The notes under the pieces are model-generated. The model saw only the letters and a program-made list of their open reading frames with translations. It was not told where the DNA came from and ran no database searches. A stretch of 45,372 bases of DNA from A07HB70 sp964512675. Lineage in GTDB: Archaea; Halobacteriota; Halobacteria; Halobacteriales; Haloferacaceae. Made by a program: the position numbers and the translations under genes. The stretch spans positions 1-45,372 of the forward strand of contig CAZEJR010000020.1 of the NCBI GenBank assembly GCA_964512675.1, in the 5' to 3' direction. This document shows, one piece after another, positions 8,893 to 17,405 of this stretch; positions within the stretch are counted from its first letter, which is position 1; every line of letters starts with the position of its first letter.

Positions 8893-9906
8893 TCACCCGA
8901 CCGCCGGGGACTCGGCTCCGTCGGTTCCGGCGAACAGCGCGAGGTCCGGCGCGAGTCGGCCGAGCACCGCGACCGCGTACGCCCGCAGGTAGACGACGAC
9001 GGGGGTACGGACCACCTGGAGCAGGGCGACGACGGCGAGGGCGAACAGCGCCGTCAGCGCGACGAGCACCCCGAGTTCGGCGAACGAGAGCGCTCCGCCC
9101 GCGGCGGCGAGCGTCGCCGCGCCCGCGGCAGCGAACGGGATCCCGACGACGAGGGCGACTAGCCCCCCGACGACGCCGACGCCGACGCCCGCGGCGACGC
9201 CGAGGACGACCCGCACGAGCAGGTAGAGCCCGGCGTCGACGGGGTTGTCGACGAGGACCGGCAGCACGCGCCGCCAGCCCGCGAGCGGTCCGGCGACCCC
9301 GCTCGCCAACACCGCGGGGACGACGAGGTCGGCGGTGAGCGTCAGTACACCCCACGACACCGAGGCGACGACGCCGGCGAACAGGAGCGCCGGGACCGCG
9401 AGCAGTCCGAGCGCGGCGTCGCCGGTCAGCGCGCCCCGAACGACCAGCGCGAGCGGACCGAGACCGACGACGGCGGCGAGGCCGACGACGGCGACGCGGA
9501 ACAGGAACAGCCGTGCCCCACGGCGTGCGTACCGGTGCGCACTCGCGCGCAGGCCGACCTCGCCGTCGCGGAGCGCTCCGACGATGGCGAACTCGGCGAC
9601 GGAGCCGACGAGAGCGTAGGCGAGGACGGCGACGAGGGAGACGGCGAGCAGCCGGACTGCGGTCCCCGTGGTCGGGAGCACGCCCGGCCCGAGTGCGAGA
9701 TCCGGCGGTCCCGGGAGCACACCGGTGCCGCCCGTCGTCGGCAGCGCCCTCTGGAGGTTCCCGCCGGTGCTTCCGGTGCCGCCGGCGCCGCCGACGAACG
9801 CCGTCAGGACCGCGAGCCGGAGCCACCGGCCGACGTCGGGCGGCCAGAGCAGCGCCGCCGCGCGCCCGCGGGCCTCCTCTAGTGCGCCGAGAGCCGGGCG
9901 AGCCAC
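8893..9906 (-). CDS. Haloarchaeal multipass membrane protein (DUF7544-like)
   Basis: A 337-residue membrane protein. The N-terminus (ALGALEEARGRAAALLWP then GRWLRLAVLTAFVGG) matches the amphipathic start and first helix common in haloarchaeal DUF7544-type proteins; about six further helices follow. The internal VLVDNPVDAGLYLLVRVVLG segment and the C-terminal FLRTPVVVYLRAYAVAVLG-like stretch are also typical. Function is unknown. A TTG at 9936 would give ten more residues, but it lies within the TATA-like element at 9931-9939; the GTG at 9906 is preferred because that element then sits 25-33 bases upstream. The DUF assignment is from memory. Confidence 0.8.
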   Translation of the reverse strand: MARPALGALEEARGRAAALLWPPDVGRWLRLAVLTAFVGGAGGTGSTGGNLQRALPTTGGTGVLPGPPDLALGPGVLPTTGTAVRLLAVSLVAVLAYALVGSVAEFAIVGALRDGEVGLRASAHRYARRGARLFLFRVAVVGLAAVVGLGPLALVVRGALTGDAALGLLAVPALLFAGVVASVSWGVLTLTADLVVPAVLASGVAGPLAGWRRVLPVLVDNPVDAGLYLLVRVVLGVAAGVGVGVVGGLVALVVGIPFAAAGAATLAAAGGALSFAELGVLVALTALFALAVVALLQVVRTPVVVYLRAYAVAVLGRLAPDLALFAGTDGAESPAVG

Positions 9907-9930
9907 GCCAACGGGTCGGGCCGGCGCGCG

Positions 9931-9958
9931 GTTCAAACCCGCGGTCGGGGGGTCTAAA
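9931..9958. promoter_or_regulatory. Back-to-back TATA boxes of a divergent promoter
   Basis: Two similar elements lie between the divergent genes. GGTTTGAAC (minus strand, 9931-9939) is about 25-33 bases before the GTG at 9906, and TCTAAACC (plus strand, 9952-9959) is about 25-31 bases before the GTG at 9983. The symmetrical spacing supports both chosen GTG starts and leaderless transcription in each direction. Confidence 0.6.
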
Positions 9959-9982
9959 CCCCCGGCGGACCCGGACGACAGC

Positions 9983-11110
9983 GTGTCCGACCCTCACGCC
10001 TCCCGGCTGGACCGGGCCCGCGCGGCACTCGGCGAGCGCGGCGACCGCGCGCTGGTCCTCTCTCCCGGCCCGAACGCCCGCTACCTGACCGGCCTCGCCG
10101 CCGAGCAGTCCGAGCGGCAGTTTCTGGTCGCCGTCCCGCACGACGACGCGCCGGCGGCGCTGGTCCCGGAGTTAGCAGCCGCGAGCGCCCGCGACGCGCC
10201 CGGCCTCGCCGCCGACCGGCTGTGGACGTGGAGCGACGACGACGACCCGCACGCGGCGCTCGCGGCGTTCGCCGCCGGCGGCCTCGGAACCGGGCCGGGC
10301 CGTCTCCTGGTCGACGACCGGCTCTGGGCGCGTCACCTGCTCGCGCTCCGCGACGTCGTCGACGCGCCGCTCGGCCTCGCGGGTGAGGTCTGTGGCCCGC
10401 TCCGCGTCCGGAAGGACGACGCCGAGCGCGACGCGCTCCGACGGGCCGCCGGACTGGCCGACGGCGTAGCCGGGCGGCTGCGCAGCCGCGGCGCCGACGT
10501 CGTCGGGACGACAGAGCGCGACCTGGCCCGCGAGATCGAACGGCTACTCGGCGAAGCCGGCGGCGAGGGCGTCCCGTTCGACCCCGTCGTCGCGGCGGGA
10601 CCGAACGGCGCACGACCCCACCACACGCCGACCGACCGGGTGATCGAGGCGGGCGACCCGGTCGTCCTCGACTTCGGGACGCGCGTCGACGGCTACCCGA
10701 GCGACCAGACCCGGACGCTCGTGTTCGGCGGCGAGCCGTCGGCGCGGGTCCGCGCGGTCCACGACGTCGTGTGCGAGGCCCAGCGCGCGGGTGTCGCGGC
10801 GGTCGAACCGGGCGCGCGGGCGGGCGACGTCGACGCCGCGGCGCGCGCGGTGATCGAGGCCGCGGGCTACGGCGACGCGTTCGTCCACCGGACCGGCCAC
10901 GGCGTCGGCCTCGAAGTTCACGAGGAGCCGTACGTCGCGAGCGGGTCGGAGCGGCGGCTAGAGCCAGGGATGGTCTTCAGCGTCGAGCCGGGGGTCTACC
11001 TCGACGGCGCGTTCGGGGTCAGAATCGAGGACCTCGTGGTCGTCACCGACGAGGGGTGTGAGCGGCTGAACCGGACGCCGCGCGGGCCGGAGACCGGCGA
11101 CGCCAGTTAG
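9983..11110 (+). CDS. M24-family metallopeptidase (Xaa-Pro aminopeptidase type)
   Basis: A 375-residue pita-bread peptidase. The N-terminal creatinase-like domain is followed by the M24 catalytic domain with all five metal ligands visible: D230 and D241 (VVLDFGTRVDGYPSDQTRT), H306 (RTGHGVGLEVHEEP), E335 (FSVEPGVYL) and E349 (GVRIEDLVVV). The two-domain layout is that of Xaa-Pro dipeptidase/aminopeptidase rather than methionine aminopeptidase. It probably acts in cytoplasmic peptide turnover. The frame is open further upstream, but GTG 9983 fits the promoter element and family length. The stop overlaps the convergent gene by four bases. Confidence 0.9.
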   Translation: MSDPHASRLDRARAALGERGDRALVLSPGPNARYLTGLAAEQSERQFLVAVPHDDAPAALVPELAAASARDAPGLAADRLWTWSDDDDPHAALAAFAAGGLGTGPGRLLVDDRLWARHLLALRDVVDAPLGLAGEVCGPLRVRKDDAERDALRRAAGLADGVAGRLRSRGADVVGTTERDLAREIERLLGEAGGEGVPFDPVVAAGPNGARPHHTPTDRVIEAGDPVVLDFGTRVDGYPSDQTRTLVFGGEPSARVRAVHDVVCEAQRAGVAAVEPGARAGDVDAAARAVIEAAGYGDAFVHRTGHGVGLEVHEEPYVASGSERRLEPGMVFSVEPGVYLDGAFGVRIEDLVVVTDEGCERLNRTPRGPETGDAS

Positions 11111-11403
11111 TGGTCGTGGCCAATCGCGTCGGTCAGCGAGACGCCGAACCGCTCCTCGAAGACGTCCTCCATGTGGGCGTTCAGCGCGTCGAGGTCGGCG
11201 GGCACCTCGTCCTGCGAGTGGTGGACGACGGCGTGGGTCTGCTGGGCGAACGCCTGGACGACGAAGTCGGCCACGACGGCGGTGGTCGCCTCGCCCTGCT
11301 CGGTGAACACGTCCGCGAGGCCAGCCGGGAGTGCGACCGTCTCGGTCGTGCCGTCCGGTCCTTCGACTGTGAACGTCTCGGTCGCCTGGGGGTCGTCTGC
11401 CAT
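11107..11403 (-). CDS. Small acidic haloarchaeal protein (DUF7545-like)
   Basis: A 98-residue acidic protein. It opens with a short beta-like stretch (TFTVEGPDGTTETVALPAG) and continues as a long helix containing FAQQTHAVVHHSQDEVPADL and ending in IGHDH. Several histidines are present but no recognised metal-binding signature. No membrane segment or signal peptide. The four-base overlap with the peptidase stop shows tight convergent packing. It is conserved in look among haloarchaea, but the function is unknown and the DUF label is from memory. Confidence 0.75.
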   Translation of the reverse strand: MADDPQATETFTVEGPDGTTETVALPAGLADVFTEQGEATTAVVADFVVQAFAQQTHAVVHHSQDEVPADLDALNAHMEDVFEERFGVSLTDAIGHDH

Positions 11404-11502
11404 ACCTCACGGACGCGCGGGAGAGGGAAGTGCCTGTGGGTGGTGCGCGTGCGGCGTGCGCGACGGGCCGTGACGGAGACGACCCGACCACCGACGGCTC
11501 GG

Positions 11503-12561
11503 TCAGTCGTCTGCGGGAACCTCTGTCGACCCGGCGGCCTGGGTCTCCCTGTCGACGTCGTCGAGGTAGTCGTCGGCGTCGAGCGCCGCCTCGACGCCCA
11601 TCCCGCCCGCCGTCGCGGCCTGCTGGTAGTGAAAGTCGACCACGTCGCCGGCGGCGAACAGGCCGTCGACGCCCGTCGCCGTCTGGTCGGCACCCCGGCC
11701 GCCCTCGGTCAGGACGTAGCCCGCGTCGTCTAACTTGACGCCCGTCCCCTCGAGGTAGCCGGTGTTCGGGTCGTGGCCGATCGCGTAGAACACCGCGCCG
11801 GCGTCGAACTCGAATCGTTCGGTCTCGGGGTCGTCGAGTCTGTCCGTCGGGTGCCCTTCGGGGTGTCGGACCAGGTCGAGGTGGTCGACCCCGTCCTCGC
11901 GCGACCCGTGTATCTCGACGAGTTCGGTGTTGAGCAGGACTTCGATCGCCCCGTCGTCGACCTGTTCGGCCACGCGGTCGACCCAGTAGTCTTCCGCGCG
12001 GAACTCCTCGCGCCGGTGGACCATGTAGACGGTGTCGGCGAACGTCGTCAGGAACGACGCCTCCTCGCAGGCGGCGTCGCCGCCGCCGACGACGACGATA
12101 TCCTCGCCGCGGAAGAACGCGCCGTCACAGGTCGCACACGTCGAGACGCCGTAGCCCATCATCTCGTCTTCGCCGGGGACGCCGAGGGTACGGGCGCTCG
12201 CGCCGGACGCCGCGATGACAGCGTCCGCGGTGATCCGCTCTCCGGAGCCGAGGTCGACGACGAACGGGCGTCCGTTCGCGCCGACGTCCGCGACGACCCC
12301 GTTTCGGATCTCGGCCCCGAACCGCTCGGCCTGCTCTTTCATCCGGTCGATCAGGTCCGGACCGCTGATCCCCTCGGGGAACCCCGGGTAGTTCTCCACC
12401 TCGGTCGTGAGTGTCAGCTGTCCGCCCGGCTCCGGCCCCTCGAACACCACCGGGTCGTTGTTCGACCGTGCCGCGTAGACCGCGGCGCTCAGGCCAGCGA
12501 TGCCCGACCCGGCGATGACCAGCCGGTGGTGTTCGGTTCCCTCGACGTGGTTCTGACTCAT
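11503..12561 (-). CDS. trxB: Thioredoxin reductase
   Basis: A 352-residue flavoprotein that passes electrons from NAD(P)H to thioredoxin through FAD and a redox disulfide. The FAD-binding GSGIAG motif is at residues 18-23, the active-site CATC at 142-145, the second dinucleotide motif GGGDAA at 159-164, and HRREEFRA follows, the arginines of which are typical of an NADPH preference. The ATAGGMGVEAAL flavin-contact region is near the C-terminus. The length is slightly above the usual 310-330 because of a short N-terminal extension and a polar acidic tail. A minus-strand ATTAAGA element near 12590-12597 could be the TATA box. Confidence 0.95.
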   Translation of the reverse strand: MSQNHVEGTEHHRLVIAGSGIAGLSAAVYAARSNNDPVVFEGPEPGGQLTLTTEVENYPGFPEGISGPDLIDRMKEQAERFGAEIRNGVVADVGANGRPFVVDLGSGERITADAVIAASGASARTLGVPGEDEMMGYGVSTCATCDGAFFRGEDIVVVGGGDAACEEASFLTTFADTVYMVHRREEFRAEDYWVDRVAEQVDDGAIEVLLNTELVEIHGSREDGVDHLDLVRHPEGHPTDRLDDPETERFEFDAGAVFYAIGHDPNTGYLEGTGVKLDDAGYVLTEGGRGADQTATGVDGLFAAGDVVDFHYQQAATAGGMGVEAALDADDYLDDVDRETQAAGSTEVPADD

Positions 12562-12655
12562 ACCGACCTCTCAGTTCCGGGTCCGTCTTAATCTTGCGCG
12601 TCGACGCGCGGCGACGACCAGACCGTCTTTCTGCCTCCCGCTCGAACGCAGAGCC

Positions 12656-12943
12656 ATGCCAGCCGACCTCGTCGAGAAGACGGACCGATACGAACGGATG
12701 CTCGCGGACGCGCTCGCGGCCGTCGAGCCGACGGCGCCGCCCGAGTCGCCGCTCGGCGAGGCCGCCGCGGCCTGTGCGGAGATGGCGGGGGCGTACCTCG
12801 ACGACGGTCGGCACTTCCGCGACGAGGACGACCCGGTGAACGCGCTCGCGGCCTTCGCCTACGGTCACGGATGGCTCGACTGTGGCGTCAGGGTCGGCCT
12901 CTTCGACGTCCCCGACGAGTCCGCACGCCTGTTCACGAACTGA
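12656..12943 (+). CDS. DUF357 domain protein
   Basis: A 95-residue all-helical protein with the DUF357 pattern: an N-terminal helix (LVEKTDRYERMLADALAAV), a central helix with CAEMAGAYLDDGRHFRDEDD, and the conserved NALAAFAYGHGWLDCGVRVG segment. DUF357 proteins are short and widespread in archaea, and their function is not established. The start ATG follows a weak TATA-like GTCTTTC at about 12629-12635. It lies divergently from trxB. Confidence 0.88.
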   Translation: MPADLVEKTDRYERMLADALAAVEPTAPPESPLGEAAAACAEMAGAYLDDGRHFRDEDDPVNALAAFAYGHGWLDCGVRVGLFDVPDESARLFTN

Positions 12944-12986
12944 CCCGGTCGCCGAGCGTACGGGCGCCGTCAGCGGGGGCGGCGAC

Positions 12987-12995
12987 GCGCTTACC
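12987..12995 (+). promoter_or_regulatory. Probable TATA element before the winged-helix gene
   Basis: GCGCTTACC lies 26-34 bases before the ATG at 13021, matching the CTTA-type core seen at other haloarchaeal promoters in this window. It supports the internal ATG as the true start. Confidence 0.45.
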
Positions 12996-13020
12996 AGACC
13001 ACGGCCCGTATGTCTTCGCG

Positions 13021-13320
13021 ATGGACTCGGTGCTCTGGTACGTGCTGACGGGGACACGAGGCGGCGACAACCGCGCCCGCGTCCTCGCCGCCGTCGCCGA
13101 GCGCCCGCGCAATCCGAACCGTCTCGCCGAGGCGCTCGATCTCGACTACAAGACCGTCCGGCACCACCTCGACGTGCTGGTCGAACACGACATCGTCGCG
13201 TCGAGCGGCGACGAGTACGGCGCGGTGTACGGCCCGACCGACCGCGCCCGCGAACACTGGGACGTCGTCGAGGAGATCCTCACGGAGATCGGCGTCGACG
13301 TCGACCTCAGTCGCGACTGA
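13021..13320 (+). CDS. Winged helix-turn-helix transcriptional regulator (ArsR-like)
   Basis: A 99-residue single-domain DNA-binding protein. The opening VLWYVLTGTRGGDNRARVLAAVAERP and the recognition-helix region NPNRLAEALDLDYKTVRHHL followed by a wing are those of the archaeal ArsR/winged-helix family. There is no obvious metal site or sensor domain, so the signal is unknown. The ATG at 13021 was chosen because it gives the standard N-terminus and a promoter-like element lies upstream; the frame is open further back. Its last 14 bases overlap the 3' end of convergent cysS. Confidence 0.88.
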   Translation: MDSVLWYVLTGTRGGDNRARVLAAVAERPRNPNRLAEALDLDYKTVRHHLDVLVEHDIVASSGDEYGAVYGPTDRAREHWDVVEEILTEIGVDVDLSRD

Positions 13321-14788
13321 TCCGGTACGACGGCCCGTCCGGCCCGTCCTCTACCTCGACGCCCGCGTCGACGAGGGCGTCGCGCAGGTCGTCGGCCCGT
13401 TCGTAGTCGCCGGCCTCGCGTGCGCGCTCCCGGACCGTCAGCACCCGCTCGACGAGGTCGGTCGCGAGGTCCGCCGCCCCCGGTGTCGGCGCGTCGAACT
13501 GGAGGCCGAACACGTCGCCGCCGAGTTCGTCGAACGCCTCGACCGCGCGGCGCAGGCCACGGTAGTCGTACGGGCTGTCGGCCTCGACGTGGCGGTTCGT
13601 CGCCGCCGCCAGGTCCGAGAGCGCCGCCGACGCCGCCCGGACGTTCAGGTCGTCGTCCATCGCCTCGCGGAACCGCTCGCGGGCCCCGTCGACGGCGGCG
13701 CGCAGGGTTTCGTCGGCTACCTTCGAGCGGGCGTCGACGGAGTCACAGGCCTCGACTGCGGCGTCGTACGCCCGCGACAGGCGCTCCCAGCGCTCCTCTG
13801 CCTCGGCCAGCGCGTCCTCCGAGTAGGTCTGGCGCGTGTCGTAGGCGGCACCGAGGTAGAACGTCCGGAGGACGTTCGGCCCGTACCGCTCTATCGCCTC
13901 CGGGACGGTCAGGAAGTTGCCGAGCGACGAGGACATCTTCTCGCCCTCTCGCTCCAGGAGGCCGACGTGGAGCCAGTAGCGTGCGAACTGCTGGCCGGTC
14001 GCGGCCTCGCTCTGTGCCACCTCGTTCTCGTGGTGCGGGAAGACGAGATCCCGCCCGCCCATGTGGACGTCGACGGTGTCGCCGAGGTGTGTCGTCGCCA
14101 TCGCAGAGCACTCGACGTGCCAGCCCGGTCGCCCCTCGCCCCACGGCGAGTCCCACGTCTCGGCGCCCGCGGCTGCGGTCTCCGGGTCGACGTCAGCCGT
14201 CGCGTGCTCTTGCACCGCTCCGGGGTCGACACCGCCGGCCTTCCAGAGCGCGAAGTCTGCCGGCGACCGCTTCTCCGCGCGCTCGTCGGGGTCGCCCTGT
14301 GCCTCCAGGTCGTCGACCGACTGGTTCGAGAGCGCGCCGTAGTCGGCGAACGCCGAGACGTCGAAGTAGACCGAGCCGTTCGACTCGTAGGCGTACCCCC
14401 GGTCGAGCAGCCGCTCGACCAGGTCTATCACCTCCGGAACGTGTTCGGACACCCGCGGGTACACCTCGGCGCGCCGGAGGTTCAGCCCGCGCATGCTCGC
14501 GAGGACGCGCCCGGTGAACCGCTCTGCGACCGCGCGCTCGTCGTCGCCACACTCGCCGACGCGGGCGACGATCTTCTCGTTCACGTCCGTGACGTTCTCG
14601 ACGTGGCGGACACCCCACCCCTCGTGGTCGAGCCAGCGGTGGAGGACGTCCGCGTGGACCCACACCCGGGCGTGGCCGAGGTGGGGCTCGTCCGAGACGG
14701 TCAGCCCACAGACGTACAGGGTCACGTCGCCGTCTGCCTCGAACGTCTCCCGTTCGCCCGTCAGCGTGTTGGCCACGGACAGTGCCAT
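13307..14788 (-). CDS. cysS: Cysteinyl-tRNA synthetase
   Basis: A 493-residue class I aminoacyl-tRNA synthetase that charges tRNA-Cys. The HIGH motif is present as HLGH at 36-39, and the KMSKS loop as KMSSS at 284-288. The four zinc ligands that give cysteine specificity are visible: C27 (YVCGLTV), C227 (WHVECSAM), H252 and E256 (PHHENE). The DALR-like anticodon-binding helices and the C-terminal domain are complete. The ATG at 14788 gives the standard N-terminus; a further in-frame start 30 bases upstream was rejected. A minus-strand element GTTGAAAG near 14812-14819 lies in the right place for a TATA box, inside the 3' end of the neighbouring gene. Confidence 0.97.
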   Translation of the reverse strand: MALSVANTLTGERETFEADGDVTLYVCGLTVSDEPHLGHARVWVHADVLHRWLDHEGWGVRHVENVTDVNEKIVARVGECGDDERAVAERFTGRVLASMRGLNLRRAEVYPRVSEHVPEVIDLVERLLDRGYAYESNGSVYFDVSAFADYGALSNQSVDDLEAQGDPDERAEKRSPADFALWKAGGVDPGAVQEHATADVDPETAAAGAETWDSPWGEGRPGWHVECSAMATTHLGDTVDVHMGGRDLVFPHHENEVAQSEAATGQQFARYWLHVGLLEREGEKMSSSLGNFLTVPEAIERYGPNVLRTFYLGAAYDTRQTYSEDALAEAEERWERLSRAYDAAVEACDSVDARSKVADETLRAAVDGARERFREAMDDDLNVRAASAALSDLAAATNRHVEADSPYDYRGLRRAVEAFDELGGDVFGLQFDAPTPGAADLATDLVERVLTVRERAREAGDYERADDLRDALVDAGVEVEDGPDGPSYRISRD

Positions 14789-14814
14789 CGTCCGTGATCC
14801 CCGCGGGTCGACTT

Positions 14815-15330
14815 TCAACCCGTCGGAACCGCGTCGAGCGCCGCCTCGACGGCGCGCAGCGCCGCGGTTCGGTCGTCGTCCGCGACGACGACGACGAGCG
14901 CGCCGTCCGCGACACCCGCGGCGCCGACGCCGACCCCGGCCACCCGAAGGCGTCCGAGAACCGTCTCCAGCGCCCGCGGGTCAACCTCGCCCGTCGCGAG
15001 CAGTGCCGTCCGGTCGTCGTCTGCCTCGCCGAGCGAGACACCCCCGACCGCGAGCAGCGGGTCGGTGTCGACGGGGCCGACGCCGCGCCGGAGGCGGACG
15101 GTCGCGCGCCGTGTTGCCCGCTCGACCGGCGGCAGGTCGTCGGCGAACCGACGGAGCGCCGTCGCGACGGTGTCGGGGTCGGGATCGGGGTCGGTGTCAG
15201 TGTCGCTCGACACGTCGTCGAGCACCAGGTCGGCGGCGCGGCGGTGGGTGAGCACGCCCGCCCGGAGCGCGTCGTAGAGGAACGGGCGCGCCCGGACGGC
15301 GGCACGTGCCTCGGCGGCGAGTGTCGTCAC
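14815..15330 (-). CDS. Conserved haloarchaeal protein, unknown function
   Basis: A 171-residue soluble protein. Residues 1-40 (LAAEARAAVRARPFLYDALRAGVLTH in two helices) look like a small helical domain; a run of Asp-Thr/Asp-Pro pairs forms a linker; and the second half (VGGVSLGEADDDRTALLATGEV, then repeated beta-alpha units ending in RAVEAALDAVP) resembles an ACT-like regulatory fold. No catalytic motif is seen. The GTG at 15330 is preceded by CTCTTTGCC on the minus strand (about 15351-15359), matching leaderless spacing. It is 26 bases upstream of cysS. The ACT-like reading is my inference. Confidence 0.7.
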   Translation of the reverse strand: MTTLAAEARAAVRARPFLYDALRAGVLTHRRAADLVLDDVSSDTDTDPDPDPDTVATALRRFADDLPPVERATRRATVRLRRGVGPVDTDPLLAVGGVSLGEADDDRTALLATGEVDPRALETVLGRLRVAGVGVGAAGVADGALVVVVADDDRTAALRAVEAALDAVPTG

Positions 15331-15406
15331 GCCGGGCCGTCGGCGCGGGCGGCAAAGAGCGCCCCGGGAGCGAAGTCGATTTGTGCCTCGCGGGCCTACA
15401 CCGACT

Positions 15407-16294
15407 GTGACCGACAGTCGCTCGCAGGCGCTCGTCGTCGTCGCACACGGCTCGCACCTCAACCCCGACTCCAGCGCGCCGGCGAACGAGCACGCAGACA
15501 CCGTCCGGGCGTCCGGCGCGTTCGACGAGGTTCGCACGGGGTTCTGGAAGGAGGAGCCGTCGCTCCGCGAGGTGCTCCGTACCGTCCAGGCCGACGAGGC
15601 CTACGTCGTTCCGCTGTTCATCAGCGAGGGCTACTTCACCGAGCAGGTGATCCCCCGCGAACTCCGCCTCGACGGCTGGGACGTCTCTGCGTGGAACTCC
15701 GACGGGCTGAGCGCCGACTCGGCGACGCTGACCGCGGGTGACGTCGAGAAGACCGTTCACTACTGCGGTCCGGTCGGTACCCACGGGTCGTTCACGGACG
15801 TGCTGGTGCGCCGCGCGGAGTCGGTGACGGGCGACCCCGGCGTCGGACCGGAGTTCGGCCTCGCCGTCGTCGGCCACGGCACCGAGCGCAACGAGAACTC
15901 CGCGAAGGCGATCGAGTACCACGCCGACCGGATCGGCGAACTCGGGCGGTTCGACGAGGTGCAGGCGCTGTACATGGACGAGGAGCCGGAGGTCGACGAC
16001 GTGACCGACCACTTCGAGAGCGAGGATATCGTCGTGGTCCCGCTGTTCGTCTCCGACGGCTTCCACACCCAGGAGGACATCCCCGAGGATATGGGACTCA
16101 CCGACGACTACCGGACGGGCTACGACGTCCCCGAAGCGGTCGACGGCCACCGGGTCTGGTACGCCGGCGCCGTCGGCACCGAGAGCCTGACCGCAGACGT
16201 CATCCTCGAGCGCGCGGCAGACGCCGGCGCCGACGTCGGCGACGCCGTCGAGCGGGTGCGCGAGTCGACCGCCCCGGAGCCGGCCGACGACTGA
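15407..16294 (+). CDS. cbiX: CbiX-family sirohydrochlorin cobaltochelatase
   Basis: A 295-residue protein with two CbiX repeats. The first starts VVVAHGSHLNPDS (H14, H17), the second VVGHGTERNENS near residue 165, each with the catalytic HG signature of the chelatase family. CbiX inserts cobalt into sirohydrochlorin in the anaerobic cobalamin pathway; related enzymes insert iron or nickel, so the metal is not proven. A long fused two-domain form is common in haloarchaea. The GTG at 15407 gives the natural N-terminus just before the first strand. The next gene encodes the DR2241 iron-sulfur protein that usually accompanies this form of CbiX, 37 bases downstream. Confidence 0.9.
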   Translation: MTDSRSQALVVVAHGSHLNPDSSAPANEHADTVRASGAFDEVRTGFWKEEPSLREVLRTVQADEAYVVPLFISEGYFTEQVIPRELRLDGWDVSAWNSDGLSADSATLTAGDVEKTVHYCGPVGTHGSFTDVLVRRAESVTGDPGVGPEFGLAVVGHGTERNENSAKAIEYHADRIGELGRFDEVQALYMDEEPEVDDVTDHFESEDIVVVPLFVSDGFHTQEDIPEDMGLTDDYRTGYDVPEAVDGHRVWYAGAVGTESLTADVILERAADAGADVGDAVERVRESTAPEPADD

Positions 16295-16331
16295 TCGACA
16301 GGCTTTGTGTCGGGCCGCGGGTAGTCGACCC

Positions 16332-17405
16332 ATGGACACAGAACGCCGACTGGACGCCCTCGTCGGCGCCGTCGCGGACGGGCCGGTCGACTGCGACGGC
16401 CTCCGGGTCGAGCGAATCGGCGACGGCTACGCCCTCGAGACGCCCGAGAGTCGACGCGAGGAGATAGACGAGGCGACGCTTCGGGAGACGCTCGCCGCGC
16501 ACGAGCGGCTGCTCGACAACTGGTGGGCGTGGCATCGCCTCGACGGGAGCCGCCGGGCGTTCCTCCGGTGGGTCGAAGCCGCCGACGAACACCCCGTCGA
16601 CGAGCGGTACGACGCGCTTGACGACGGTCTGACAGCCGGATGGGGAGAGCTGTGGATCCGCGTCGCGCTTGACGACGACGGACGGCGCCGGTACGAACTC
16701 CGGCACGCCGACGACGCCGACGCCGACCCGGACGACCTGACGGCCTTCGACGGCCCGCTGGACCTGCGCCGACCGCTGAAGTTCGACGACGACGACCGCT
16801 ACCGGCCGCTGAAGACGGCACCGAACGCTCCGACGGGCTGGCGGCTCGGCGGGCTCACCGGACGGGACTGTGCCGAGGCCGTCGACGTCGCCTACCCCGC
16901 GACCGTGGCGAACTGGCACCGCGAGCGGACGGGCGACCTCGACGTCACCCACTGGCGGGAGACGACGGAGCGACAGACGGGAATCTACGGCGTCGTCGAG
17001 GAGCTCCCCCGCGAGGCCGTCGAGTGGGTCGCCGAGGCGGCCTGTGTCGACTCGCAGTGTCTCAAGCGCCGCGAGTGGGAGTACGACGGCGACGACACGC
17101 TGGCCGTCGACGGCGGCGACGGGCGGTTTCCCTGCCGCGAGCCGTGCTCGCTCGTCGTCGCGGCGGCGCGCAAGTGGACGACCCTGGAGCGCGAGGCCGA
17201 ACAGACCTACGAGTTCACGCTGACGCCGAGCGAGAAGGCGCAGGTCGAGGCCGTCATCGACGCCGTGGCCGACGGCGAGACCGACGACATCCGCGAGGCA
17301 GACGTCTACGAAGGCGCGAACCGCTACCGGGCGCGGTATCTCCGGGCAAAGCGGATGGACGACGAGGGGAACCTCTGTGGCGTGCCGACGGAGCCGGACG
17401 ACTAG
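16332..17405 (+). CDS. DR2241-family 4Fe-4S protein, partner of CbiX
   Basis: A 357-residue soluble protein. Four cysteines in the C-terminal third, C238-x4-C243 and C268-x3-C272, form the 4Fe-4S site expected for the DR2241 family; the N-terminal part corresponds to its stabilising domain. In several bacteria and archaea this family is encoded beside or fused to CbiX, and a role in cobalt chelation or redox support of sirohydrochlorin metabolism is inferred from that pairing. The sequence is unusually tryptophan- and acid-rich around residues 60-110. CTTTGTG at 16303-16309 may give it its own promoter. The TAG stop is shared with the convergent gene through a CTAG. Confidence 0.88.
   Translation: MDTERRLDALVGAVADGPVDCDGLRVERIGDGYALETPESRREEIDEATLRETLAAHERLLDNWWAWHRLDGSRRAFLRWVEAADEHPVDERYDALDDGLTAGWGELWIRVALDDDGRRRYELRHADDADADPDDLTAFDGPLDLRRPLKFDDDDRYRPLKTAPNAPTGWRLGGLTGRDCAEAVDVAYPATVANWHRERTGDLDVTHWRETTERQTGIYGVVEELPREAVEWVAEAACVDSQCLKRREWEYDGDDTLAVDGGDGRFPCREPCSLVVAAARKWTTLEREAEQTYEFTLTPSEKAQVEAVIDAVADGETDDIREADVYEGANRYRARYLRAKRMDDEGNLCGVPTEPDD

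Noticed and set aside
9907..9936. TTG start adding ten residues to the membrane protein at 8893-9906
   Set aside because: It would lie inside the likely TATA element; GTG 9906 fits both the promoter spacing and the expected N-terminus.
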